In this document: piece by piece, positions 10,029 through 20,675 of the stretch
How positions within the stretch are numbered: the first letter of the stretch is position 1
Layout: the number at the start of each line of letters is the position of its first letter
NCBI GenBank assembly: GCA_900312665.1
Contig: ONZQ02000015.1
Location: 372,001-436,000 of the forward strand
Source: Cephalotrichum gorgonifer
Lineage: Eukaryota > Ascomycota > Sordariomycetes > Microascales > Microascaceae
Length of the DNA: 64,000 nt
Reading direction: 5' to 3'
Program-made: the position numbers and the translations under genes
Notes under the pieces: model-generated
Told to the model about the DNA's origin: nothing
Database searches by the model: none
Seen by the model: only the letters and a program-made list of their open reading frames with translations

Positions 10029-13000
10029 CTATTCCTCCTCATTTACACCGTCATCGCCGTACTCGTCGTCATCCCACTCGCCTCCCCATAGCCCCCCATG
10101 CCGAGAAGAAATATGGGCATAAATCGTATCCTCCTCCGCCTTCTCGCCGCAAGCATAGCACCAGTGCACCCCACAAGGACACGAGATGTGATCACACCCC
10201 ATGGTCTTCTCCGTCATGACCCCACATCCTGGACATCCCCTCGGCTTCCCTCCCAGCGCCCCATCTGCACCCTCTATCCCCACACCGTCATCCCCTTCGG
10301 CATCCCGCACGATGGCGATACACTCCTCGCATACCCACCCCTCAATCCCACCCGGAACAGCCCTCTCGCACACCCGCTCTGCATACCTCTTCGCGAATCC
10401 GCAGACGCCACACCAAGCATGCACCCACTCCCCCGCTTCCTCTACCGCAGCCCGCCCATTCCCCATGCGCGTGATTCCGAAGCGTGAGATAACGCCCGGC
10501 GCAGGAGTCCGCCTGCAGAAGGGACACGACAGGGCCGCAAAGTTGATGATCTTACCCTGCACGTTGAGGCCGTACCAATCACCCCGACAGGAGTCGCAGA
10601 TGAGCTGGCGGCAACCTGAACGGCCGCAGGCAGTGATAAGGGAAGTTTTGCGGGTAGAGGAGAAACAGAGACTGCACTCCCCTGATTCTGTCCGTCGGGA
10701 GAGGACCCAGGTTCGAAGGGAGGAAGTTAGGTCGGGAGTGTTATGGACTGGTTTGCCATTGAGAACGAGAGGAGCCGAGGAAGGGGGAATGACGGTAACA
10801 TTGTCGAAAAGGGTATCCAGAGTGCAGTTTGAGGCGGTATAGAAAAGGGATCGGCCAGCCAGGGGATCAGGGAGTGCATTGTTTTTGATTGTGAGGAGCC
10901 ATTCAAGGCCGTTTTCGACGTTTAGGGCTTTCGCCGTCGTTTCCACGTCGACAATGGTCATCCGTCCCAATGTACAACTTACACACTTCCACGTCGACAG
11001 GTCCATGTCCTTGGGTCGGTATTCATGGGGGTAGGTCATCCGGTTGAGACACTTCGTGCACTCAACGTAAGGGGCGGGCCCCAGGTTGTTTCGACCGGCC
11101 TCATGGCCCCCCTGCCCGTTGTGTCGGCAGTAGAAACATTTCGGCCGGACTCTGAGACCCTCGGAATTATACACCACGTACTGGGTGCGGCAGTTCTTCA
11201 CGGAGCACTCAACCCAGGTAACGTCTGTCGTCTCGTTGTCCGCCTTGGTGACGTGGCTTCCGACATTTGCTTCGTGGTTGTCACCCTTGGTGCATGCCGA
11301 ACAGGTGCAGTTGGTAGAAACGTCGCATTTCCCACAGATGCCGTCCTTCGCCATCACCGTGACGGAGCGAGGGTAGTTGCACTGACGACAGATGACGTGC
11401 GGCCCTAGGCTGAGCTTTGTCTTCTCGGGGGTCCAGCCGACCTTTGCGGTGAGTGTCGTCAGGAGGTTTAGCTCGAGCATCTTGTAGTCCACCAGTGTCT
11501 CGAAGAGTTTCTTGTCGCTGCCCAGGAGGAGATATGAGTCAAGATCTGCTGGGGGGGCCTTCGTGTCGGAGACCCTGCGACGGTAGTCTTTATCTGCGTC
11601 CAATAGCAGATTCAAGCAGGAGAGGTTCCACGTCTCTGGAATCTCTAGAGTATTCCAGAGTCCCCGATATTCCTTGAGCTCTTCATCTGCAACATCGCGC
11701 AGAGGGCGCATCCCCATCCGGAGGCTTAGTGCAGCCAGAAGCGTGGCAGCGCGCCTCCCGAGCTTGGTACCCGGCAGAACGACATGCAGCAACACCGTCC
11801 AAAAGACCCGCTTGTTCTCCTTTGTCGCTAGTACGAGAGGGATCCGGGGGACAACGGCCAGGCCCGCGGTACGGACGTGCGCCGGGAGATCTTCCGCTCT
11901 CTCGACATAAGATAGACGCGTCAGCACCTTTCCAAGCCGCTGAAGGACACGGTAATCGCAGGACCGGCCGATCTCTAGAAGTTCGTCACGGGTAAACTCA
12001 TTGAGCGGCCGAGTGTCCGCCCCGTCTCCAGTCGCACCCTTGGAGGTGAAGTCCTGAGTCGGGTCGAGGTAAACACAAGGGAACTGCGACTCCTCCTTCA
12101 CTCCCCGAATGAGTTTCGTGATTTCCGCGGTGAAGTCGTATGACTCGGCGAGCCAGGTTGCAAGCGGGGGAGCCGTGGGCACCACACCACGGGCAACGGC
12201 CCTCCCACCGCGGACCGCGGTTGTCTTGGCCTCCTGGACCTTCTGACCGAAGAGCGTGATGAGCTCGTCGCGGGCGGGGTTCTCGCGGTCAGCGGAGACG
12301 GCCCGCCAGAGCTTACCGAAGATAGGATTGATGGTCATGGCCTCGGGATTCCGCTCGATGATGGACTTGAGCTGCACCGTCACCAGGGACTGGTAGCCGG
12401 CATCAACGGCGTAGCGCTGCGAGAAGTCGACCAGGGGCGTGGCGCGGGGCTGGACGATGTCGGAGAGGTCGCCGATAGCGACAGGCGTTGAGCGGAGTGC
12501 CCCTTTGCGACCGGACGGGATGCGCTGGATGAAGTCATCCTCTGTGAGCGAGCCTATGGACTCCGGATCCTCGAAGGTCTTCAGCGACGCGAGAACCGTG
12601 TCGGGGCTCTTCTCGGACTTTCCGACGCCCATCCACGCCAGGAGAACCCCGATAGTCAGCTTCGAGATGTACGACTCATTGAGTGTCGCGAGCTCCAGGC
12701 ACACGCCACCTGTCACGGTGGAAAGGTACGCAGAAGTCTGCGATATAGACGGCATCCCCCGTTCGACGATGCAGTGCACCACCGCCCTCTTACCACTGTA
12801 CATGCCCGTGAGCGTCTGCGCGGCAGACTTCCACTCTGTGAAGCGACTCCCGAAACCCCCGCATGAGCCCTCCGTCAGCGCCGCTAGCTCTGTTACGTAG
12901 TTATAGCCGCCTGTTCCAGGAAGATGGGGCGGGGCATCCGTGTAGAGGAACATGACGGTCGTGGCATCCGCCCGCATGACATCGTGGGCTATCGCGAGGC

Positions 13001-13403
13001 CGGTCTTGGTCGCCTCGGGAATGTCGCCGCCACCTCTATGCTGGATATTCCGGGCGAAGCTCAGTAGGGTTTTCTGGAAGATGCGCTTGTCGCGGGGGTG
13101 TGTGCTTTCTGAGACTCTCTCCTCCTCCGGGTGGTTCGTATCCTGGGGCTTATCGGAGATGTAGCACCAGCCGGACCACTCGAAAAGGCGTTTCCCGTCG
13201 CAGTGGTCTCTGTAGGCGAGGATCCCGATTCGTTTGAATGCGCCGGTGAGGGTGGAGATCTGGATGATCTCGGTGAGGGACGCGCACAGCGCGCGGAGGA
13301 ACCTGTCCATGGAGGCAGTCGCGTCCGTGACTATGAGGAGGTCGAAGACGTCGGCCTCACCCCCGGCGGCGGCGCCTACACGAGTTCCCTTTGTCTCGGC
13401 CAT
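10029..13403 (-). CDS. vWA domain plus RING-IBR-RING (RBR-type) E3 ligase-like protein
   Basis: A single uninterrupted frame of 1124 residues. Residues about 20-260 form a von Willebrand A domain with a MIDAS-type D27-A-T-A-S31 motif. Residues about 670-820 contain Cys pairs (CRQC, CGKC, CSAC, CFYC, CTKC, CVSC) that look like successive zinc ribbons. From about 910 the protein reads as RING1 (CSLC...CDSC...CPFC), an IBR-like segment (CGVC...CEEC, about 998-1028) and RING2 (CPGCGVMTEKTMGCDHISCPCGVHWCYACG, described by position about 1057-1085). The Cys of GCDH (about 1070) matches the catalytic Cys of RBR ligases such as parkin. Family knowledge: RBR enzymes pass ubiquitin through that Cys. 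The combination suggests a substrate- or membrane-recruited ubiquitin ligase; the role is unknown. The acidic tail (DDDEYGDDGVNEEE) is also notable. Confidence 0.85.
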   Translation of the reverse strand: MAETKGTRVGAAAGGEADVFDLLIVTDATASMDRFLRALCASLTEIIQISTLTGAFKRIGILAYRDHCDGKRLFEWSGWCYISDKPQDTNHPEEERVSESTHPRDKRIFQKTLLSFARNIQHRGGGDIPEATKTGLAIAHDVMRADATTVMFLYTDAPPHLPGTGGYNYVTELAALTEGSCGGFGSRFTEWKSAAQTLTGMYSGKRAVVHCIVERGMPSISQTSAYLSTVTGGVCLELATLNESYISKLTIGVLLAWMGVGKSEKSPDTVLASLKTFEDPESIGSLTEDDFIQRIPSGRKGALRSTPVAIGDLSDIVQPRATPLVDFSQRYAVDAGYQSLVTVQLKSIIERNPEAMTINPIFGKLWRAVSADRENPARDELITLFGQKVQEAKTTAVRGGRAVARGVVPTAPPLATWLAESYDFTAEITKLIRGVKEESQFPCVYLDPTQDFTSKGATGDGADTRPLNEFTRDELLEIGRSCDYRVLQRLGKVLTRLSYVERAEDLPAHVRTAGLAVVPRIPLVLATKENKRVFWTVLLHVVLPGTKLGRRAATLLAALSLRMGMRPLRDVADEELKEYRGLWNTLEIPETWNLSCLNLLLDADKDYRRRVSDTKAPPADLDSYLLLGSDKKLFETLVDYKMLELNLLTTLTAKVGWTPEKTKLSLGPHVICRQCNYPRSVTVMAKDGICGKCDVSTNCTCSACTKGDNHEANVGSHVTKADNETTDVTWVECSVKNCRTQYVVYNSEGLRVRPKCFYCRHNGQGGHEAGRNNLGPAPYVECTKCLNRMTYPHEYRPKDMDLSTWKCVSCTLGRMTIVDVETTAKALNVENGLEWLLTIKNNALPDPLAGRSLFYTASNCTLDTLFDNVTVIPPSSAPLVLNGKPVHNTPDLTSSLRTWVLSRRTESGECSLCFSSTRKTSLITACGRSGCRQLICDSCRGDWYGLNVQGKIINFAALSCPFCRRTPAPGVISRFGITRMGNGRAAVEEAGEWVHAWCGVCGFAKRYAERVCERAVPGGIEGWVCEECIAIVRDAEGDDGVGIEGADGALGGKPRGCPGCGVMTEKTMGCDHISCPCGVHWCYACGEKAEEDTIYAHISSRHGGLWGGEWDDDEYGDDGVNEEE

Positions 13404-14209
13404 TGCGGAAGAGCTGAACTGTCTGCCGAACTAGTTCTCGGGGTTTCCTTAGGCTACGAACTACTTCCCAGGACCATGGAGATGGTAAGAGGGGCCTCGT
13501 GAATTTGAATTTGAAGTGGAGGTGGTTGGCAGGGTGGGAAATGAGGATTTGAACCAAGGAACATCCGAAGTCCCTGAGGGATTAATATACTCGTTTCTCT
13601 GTCATTGTGTAGGTAGGAGCGTTGTGAGGGTGAAGGAATATGGACATGTTGAGTCAATCGGCGTAACTACACCAACACCGGTATGGGTAGATAGCTGCCT
13701 TCGGGAAGGAGTCATGAGCTCCGACCGTGATTGGTCAACTCGGACCAGGGATCTTATGAGCTGAGCTGACGAGCGTCGTCGGTTTGCGGACACCCCCCGG
13801 TCAGTTTACGCTTCAACACAAAATGTACAAAGTAATTAAGCTGTTAAAAGTTAGCCGCCGGAAATATCGATTTGTGACCTCTTGTCACCCCGCAATGCCG
13901 CTTCCTTAGGCGGATCTGTTGCTAGACAGCCAAGGTAAACCACACTCAAAGGCGCGCCAAATAAGATGAGAAGGACGAGAGACGTCATATGCATCGCGTA
14001 TATTCAGCGCCGCTAAATCTCCCGCTTGCTTGTTGTATTCGTATGCAATTTCCAGTCTTGCTTGTTGTCTTCATACGCATCCCCCAGTCGGAGGTCTCTT
14101 CCTACCCTCCACGTTATCCCCAAAATAGACCACATCCCGTACGTGCTTGCTAAACTTGATCTAGAGGAGTTCAATATCATCTTACTTTGATACCCTCATA
14201 TCACCTCCC
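13404..14209. other. Intergenic region upstream of the vWA-RBR gene
   Basis: About 800 bases holding the promoter of the vWA-RBR gene and the 3' flank of the methyltransferase gene. No coding evidence. A short tRNA T-arm-like stretch near 13540-13560 lacks a matching cloverleaf. Confidence 0.4.
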
Positions 14210-16354
14210 CTAAGGCTTCCGGGCATAAATCGCATGGCTATGCACAGGGTTAGCTTCGGATCTAATCCGCCCGCGGTGTGGGGAACTTCGGGTAGCTTAC
14301 ATCCGCCAGTAGCCGTGGATACTCCTGTCCTTCATGTCCTTCCGGACTCCGACGAGCAGCAGCTCCAGCTCCGCCGCCGTCCAGCCGAGCCCGCCCTGTT
14401 CCTTGGGTCGTGTGAAGATGGCAAGGCTGAGCGCCTGGAGTGCGTTGAGGATGTTCTCCTGGTTCCATATACCTTCGGACGCATTAGCAGATGAGGCGGT
14501 ATCTTGCAGCCAACGCGGCATTCCACGCATTTCGGTGGCGACCTGGCAGCGAACTAAAGAAAAAAAAAAACCAGAGATGGAGGGAGTTGGGAGGGGGACC
14601 TACCAATCTGCTTATACTTCGGATCTCTCGGCCAGTGGTTCGTGGGCCACTTCTCCTCCACGGTGTGAATATCGACGAAACCCGCATCAGCCAGCTGCTC
14701 CTTGTAGAACAGCGCTGTGTCCATAGCGCGCCCGTTGCCACGGAATGCCTCGTTGAGGAGGTCGGACCAGCGCTTCAGCGGCGTGTCCTCGGTCAGGGTA
14801 CCATCGTCGGAGCACATTGGGTAGATGATATCCTGGAGCTCGATGACGCCACCGGAGTTGAGGTTGCTTTTTGCGGGGTGTGAGAGATGGTTTCGGGAGA
14901 TGGGGCCACACAAGCTAGAAGGGGGGCGGGTTAAGGAACATACTCGTAGCTTTGCTTGAAGAATCTGGGGAAGTTGAGGATCGAACCAGTCATGAACCGG
15001 GCGAAGACGAAGTCGAAGGGCGTAGAGAATGTCCAGTCGTCTTCGAGGTCATCGACATAGAAGGTACAGTTAGGAGGGACGCTGTGAAATAGTGAGCCGA
15101 CTGCTTCTGTAGTATGGCATCCCCAGATGAACTTACAAGGAGGGCTGGATAGGGCTCAAATCGATTCCGGTAACCTAGGGGAGCTTTAGCATCTCGTCTC
15201 ACCTCATGCCTAGAGTGCAGTGAAGACAACGCGATATGAGAAGGAACGGCGGGGTGGGGTATGGCTTACCTGGGCTTCAGGGTGCTCATCGGCTAATATA
15301 GTCGTCAGTATTCGTGCATATTCGCTCGTCTGCCTCTTGCGGGCTAGGGGACGTACCGAACTCGACCGACCAGATACCCGTCCCACATCCCGCGTCTAGG
15401 ACTCGGTGTACCTCCTTCTGCAGCGGGGCCACGTGCAGGTTTCCGTCCCAGGTCAGCAGGAAAATGGTGTGCTGAAGGTCTAGAAGTAATCAGTTAGACA
15501 GTCGAGAGGTTGGCATGGGCTCCGTCCGCAGGCGTGCCGTGGGCCCGTTTGTCAGAGTTTGGAGCTTGGGTTACATACCAAGGCGCTCGTTCTCGGCCTA
15601 ATATGACGTTGGAATTGGGGTTACTCAAAGGTCCTGGATGAAAGAGGCGGGGAAAGGCGCAGTGAGAAAGTGATAGTTACCTCATCATTAGGAAGTACGT
15701 AGGCTAATGGGCGGAACCAAGTTAGAAACGAAACGAATGGAAAGTCCCCGTATAAATGAAGATGATATGAGAGACAGAAAGAAGAAAGGGTGGGCTCTTA
15801 CATCCATCCTTATACGCGTGGTAGGTCCGGCCGTTCTCCACGCGATACTTTAAGATACTAGACCGCAGCGATGTGGTCTCACTTGCCCCGTTCTACATTC
15901 GGTTCGAAGGTTAACATAAAACACGGTAATGGGCAACGGGTACCAGGTAACGGGTAACGGGTAACGGGACCTCAAGGTTACACGGCAGGGATGACAAGGA
16001 AGGGATTCGATGGTCGGGGAAGGTCGGGAAGGTAGCTTACGTCCTCGATGCCCAAGTCTTCCTCTTCGGGATTCTGAGCGACGAAAATGAAAAAAAGAAT
16101 GGTCAGCTTCTCTGCGACTGGCAACAGTCACAAAAGAAAGGAGGTATATCAAGGAAGAAAGATCACTAGAGGTGAGTACGGCTAAAGGGGTGGGGAGAAA
16201 AAAGGGGGGGGGTTGGGTTCGGTACCTCGTCCGCGACGAGCGGTCCCTGGGTAGTTGGGCTTGTTGTAGACTCGCTGCGGGGCGATGTAGTGGCCGCAGG
16301 AGGAGAGGTGGACACCGCCGCAGGCGGCGACGGCGACTTCACGGGGTCAGTCAT
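14210..16354 (-). CDS. LaeA-like SAM-dependent methyltransferase (12 exons)
   Basis: Exons read by eye: 16354..16226, 16073..16041, 15892..15802, 15703..15681, 15597..15579, 15479..15357, 15292..15270, 15174..15137, 15081..14944, 14866..14604, 14553..14301, 14237..14210. All joins keep frame and total 1161 nt (386 residues). Spliced protein order: Ser/Pro/Thr-rich N-tail; ETTSLRSSILKYRVENGRTY and AYKDGSYVLPNDE; FLLTWDGNLHVAPL; SAM motif I VLDAGCGTGIWSVEFADEHP; IDLSPIQPSF; an LxxGG motif (NLNSGGVIELQD); and the end IHGYWRIHAIYARKP, which needs the last 28-nt exon. Related fungal proteins (LaeA, LlmA-type) are nuclear regulators of secondary metabolism or tailoring enzymes; the specific substrate is unknown. 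The exons of 19-38 nt are unusually small and easily missed by gene finders. Confidence 0.87.
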
Positions 16355-17946
16355 ATTGTCTCGGCTCGATTTTGTCTTCTTGCTTGCCGATCGCGACGGC
16401 GATGGGTGGGGGATATGCTCGTTGTCCTTTCCCTGTCAACTATCGACAAGGAAATGCGGGGTGGGACTTGTTTGTATATCTTTCGCGATATCGAAAATGG
16501 TGGGGAAGTGGAAATCTTCGCAGAATTTCAGTGTTCTTGGGAGGAGGGACTGAGGGGGAAAACCGGGATTGCGAGGACTCCGAGGTCTCCACTCTTTCTT
16601 AGGGACACGGGGATGGACACATTGATGACAATCCATGTATGGGCATCGGGTTTCACAGGTACATGGAACAACGTGACATTATGTATATAAAACCCCCACA
16701 CTACGGAAAGTTCCAATGGGGTCGACCGTATGAAGGGGAGTACGGAGTACTTGGGTACAGACATGAAGAATAATGCTTCCACTTTTCAATGCGTATCCAA
16801 TGGCGTGGCTGCGTGTCCGAGTACTTCATAGGGGCAATTTGTACAGTGTGCATGCAGGTTCGTAAATACAGTTTGTGGCATATATTGAATGGTATGAGCC
16901 ACACTTCGCACACGGTGTTGCTTCTTGGGGTGGTGTCATAATGTCTTGGTTCAGTCGCTTGGCATATAGGTGTCATATAGTTACTTGTAATATCCAATAG
17001 TAAGACTTTCCCCCACACACATTGAATAGGACCCTGTCTCTAAAACCAAGCTTGCGCATTACTTGTGCTTGTTTGGGCAGCACTGCTTCCCCGCCAACAA
17101 ACCAAGTCAATACATCCTGCGGGATTTTTTTTAACCCCCTGTTAGGTCCTCTCCCAGCGATTTACAGGGGTCATTGTGTGCCTATCCTTTCAGGACATCA
17201 TAACCCCCACGCTATGCACCACACAACTCTTATCCCTGTCCAAATCCACTCTGAACCTGTGCTTGACCCGGTTTGGTGGGGGAGAATATTGAGGGTACCA
17301 ACTGGCAATTATGAATCCACACAACTCCTCCGGAACGTACGTACCGATGTGAGCAAGCCAACGTGTAATTAGTACGTTAATATATAGATATAACCCTTCA
17401 CAAGCTCAACTTTCTCACCTTCACAAATAACGATCGCAAGTGGGAGAGGAACAAGATAGAAATAGTGGCACGCGCACGCACGTGAGAATAGATGCATGCA
17501 GGCTCCCAAATGGGTGACAAGACTCATCGCTCTTCGGGAGCTTGCATCGTGGAATCCGGGGTACACATGGAGTACGGCAACACGTATCAATGTCGTAGGC
17601 ATTCCGTAGGTGGCCCATCCTTAGGCCTGTAACTCGGCCCTCCACTTCAATCTCCGTCGAGACATGGTGCTAGAATGTGTGGTCTGTTACTAGAAGCCAT
17701 TAAACAGTCTACCGACAGACACAGTAAGGGTGCAACATATTTCTTAGTCTGCTAGAGTTTGGTCCCGGGAGTGGTATCGATAATAGGGAAGAGGGAGGGA
17801 AGGAAGTCATTTTGAAACCGAGATCGCCCCTGTTCTGTTGGGTATTGGCCATCAACCAACAGCTCTCGTGATATCTCGTGCTATTTACCACTCTGCATGG
17901 GGATGCAAAGGTCCCTACTCCCTTGTTACCAACCCCATGTAACCGC
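16355..17946. other. Intergenic region, nothing recognised
   Basis: About 1.6 kb containing the promoter of the methyltransferase gene (right side of its start at 16354) and the 3' flank of the permease gene. Open frames are short and on both strands with no family motif. Confidence 0.4.
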
Positions 17947-19803
17947 CTACACGCTAGGCCTTAAATCACGGTCAACCACATCATCCAGAACCGCCAGGCC
18001 CTCCTTCTCCGCCTTGACCCTAGCCCTCTTCAGCCTCCGCGTGTCCGCCTCAGTCTTCCGCGTCACCCACCACGTCACAAGCGTAACCAGGACACAAGCA
18101 CTGACGACCCCCATAGCGCTCGCGAAGCTCTCCTTGTACCGCGGCGCGTACTTCTGCCTGAAGATCTGCGGCCCGACGGCGCCGCCGATCTGCCCGTAGC
18201 TGTTCACGAACCCGATGCTAAACGCCGACCCCGTGGCCCGCGACGTGGTCTGCACGCGCCACGGCCACATGAGCGGGAAGAAGGCCGAGGTGAAGGCGTT
18301 CCCGATCAATGTCGCGGCGTAGACGGCCCCGTTGGAGGGGTACGCAACCAGCACCCCGTAGCAAGCGAGCACGATGGCGAACACGCCGAGGGGGTACACC
18401 GGTCGCGGCAGCTTCGCGTTGTCGGCGAAGAAGCCCGTCACGCCGATCACGATGATGCTGAGGATGGAGATGGGGACGTTGAGGAGTTGGGCTTTCGCGA
18501 TGGTCGTGAAGCCGAGGTTCGCGATGACGGTGGGCTGGTAGAAGCGCACGCCGGAGGTGCCGACGGTGAAGGTTGCCCAGATGAGGGTGAAGAGCCAGAG
18601 TCGGATATCCTTCAGGGATTCCACGATCTCGGAGAGCTTGAAGTTTTGCTCTTCGGCCCGAGGAGCGTTTGGGGGGAGGCGGGCTTGGATAAAGGCTTTC
18701 TCGCGGTCGGTTAGCCACTTGGCTGTGGGTGGGACTAGGTCATGTTAGCGACAATAGTTGGCTGGCGGGGTTACAGCTCATGGGTAGTAAGATGGGGGAC
18801 TTACAGTCGGGTAGAATGAATTTGACTACGACGCCGAAGACAACGGTGATGAGGCCCTCGGACAGGAAGAGCCACTGCCATCCGGATATGCCCCGGGCCC
18901 CAGAGACAGTATCAAAGGCAAAGGCAAGAAGGCCGCTGAATATCCCTGATAGATTCCCAAGAATATCTGGCGAGTGTTAGTATCCAATTGACACTATATC
19001 CAGGTAAGGATTCTCTTACAGAAATAGAGCAAGCGGATCGACATCTCGTCAGGACGGTACCAGTACGTCATCTGAAGGATGACTCCTGGAAACATCCCGG
19101 CCTCGAACTAAGGAACGCGGTTAGTGCTTGTTGAGGCCTATCTTGGGCGGAGAGCGACGAAAAACGTACCAGGCCCAGAAGGAATCTCGTCGTGAAAATG
19201 CCTCCCTTGTTGGAAACGGGGACGTGGAGGAGAAGAGCAATACCCCAGGAGATCATTATTCTAGACTGCCATGTGCTAGGCTTAAACCTCTTCAACAGGA
19301 GATTTGAAGGCGCCTCAAAGACGATATACGGCACCTATGTCTCGTTAGCACCGCTCCTTCTCGGGGTGAGATAGATATATCGTGCGTACGTAGTAGAGGA
19401 CGGCAAGCAAGTTGTACTCATCCGACGTCATTCCCAACTGCGTCATGATATTCCTATCCGTCCCTTTGTTCATGATCCTCGCATTGGAAACGTTATCGGC
19501 ATCAATATTCTTCAGCAGGAAGAGGATGGAGCACACGCTCATTATGCGCCAGTCCACGCGCCTCATGAGCGCCTTTTCTTCCTCGGCGGTTAGGAGGGCG
19601 CGGTCGCGCATGCGGGCTGCGTCGAAGCCATCCACATCTCCAGCTGTGAGAGAATCTACCTCCTCGCCCCGACGGGCGAACGTTAGGACGCCTCTAGGGG
19701 TGAGATTATCATCCTTGCGGGCTGTATCGCTGCTCGAGTCCACCGCCGGGGTGGTGGACGTTGACGCCACAGCGTGTTTGATATCAACAACGTCTGCCAT
19801 CAT
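17947..19803 (-). CDS. MFS permease, Dal5/anion:cation symporter family
   Basis: Five exons: 19803..19390, 19334..19170, 19107..19020, 18966..18805 and 18722..17947 (534 residues). Signature segments appear after splicing: WRIMSVCSILFLLKNIDADNVSNARIMN, GLFEAGMFPGVILQMTYWYRP, WQWLFLSEGLITVV, and AKWLTDREKAFIQARLPPNAPRAEE in the central loop. About twelve hydrophobic helices are visible. The N-terminal 85 residues are hydrophilic and Ser/Thr/Asp-rich (cytosolic). The family takes up allantoate, vitamins such as nicotinate or pantothenate, and small organic anions. It is divergent from the 2OG oxygenase at 20676, so transporter and enzymes probably serve the same compound. ATG codons at 19803 and 19800 are both possible starts. 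Confidence 0.9.
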
Positions 19804-20675
19804 TGCGAGAAGTTGCTACTCCGAGGCTCTTGCTAGAGTAAAATGTGCAGAACCACTGAATCGACCACGGATAAACCGTCATCGACAGCCGTGGGTCCGT
19901 ATTTTGAGGCTCTTCGGGGAGTCCCCGCAGACTCGGCTTGAGAATTATACCATTGCCTTCTAAATCACGACTTCGGTTAATCCCTCCTGCTTCACGGAGG
20001 TATGATCGAATGCGGGCGTCGGACCGCGCACGCCATACCCAGGATACTGGGAAACCCGTATCTAAGCTCCGGTAACGGTTCTCAACCCTGCGCGCGGTGA
20101 GGGGATGTTCTGTCAAATAACAGGATAACCAGTTGACAAGACGGAAAATCGGCAGAGAACAAGGTATGTCTCCCCTTCGGCTACTAGACCGTGTTAGACA
20201 AGTGGGGGTTTTCTGTTACGTTGAGGGTTATTTTCATATCCTTGGAAAGGGCCGCCCCAACATTCCAGATAAATAATCATCGCCTAATCTTCTCGACGCC
20301 GGGAGTATTACTCCATAGAGTTTACCTCCTGTCCAGTTGGCGTGGGGTATGCAGCTTATGCTGGATATGATAACCAAGACGACGTCTCCGAGAGGGTCGC
20401 CGAGGAATGTAATAGGATAGAGATCGCCATCCCACTGCATGGGACGCGAGAAACGTTATTGTGGGGCCGGATGGCGAGCTTTCGGCGGCCCCACTCGGAG
20501 CCAGGTCCGGGTACCGAGTACCGGCATGCACGCGTGCATAAAGATGTGGCGGAAGACGGGTAACATGGATTAATCACGGCCTTTGTGGAGACAGGAGGAA
20601 CCGCAGCAACAGATCTTGTACTGATAGTAACGTCTCTTCATTTGTATAGTCACCACTTTACATATCTCAGCATCC
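19804..20675. promoter_or_regulatory. Divergent promoter of permease and 2OG oxygenase
   Basis: An 872-base region shared by the permease (-) and the oxygenase (+). It contains a perfect 14-bp palindrome ATGCACGCGTGCAT at 20526-20539, which includes ACGCGT, and next to it GGTAC-CGA-GTACC at 20511-20523. Either could be a dimeric regulator site. No coding evidence. Confidence 0.4.

Noticed and set aside
10201..10842. Plus-strand open frame of 213 codons
   Set aside because: It is antisense to the Cys-rich end of the vWA-RBR gene; composition is Pro/Ser-rich as expected for an antisense shadow.
13536..13566. tRNA T-arm-like sequence GGTTCAAATCC on the minus strand
   Set aside because: No acceptor, D or anticodon arm can be built around it.
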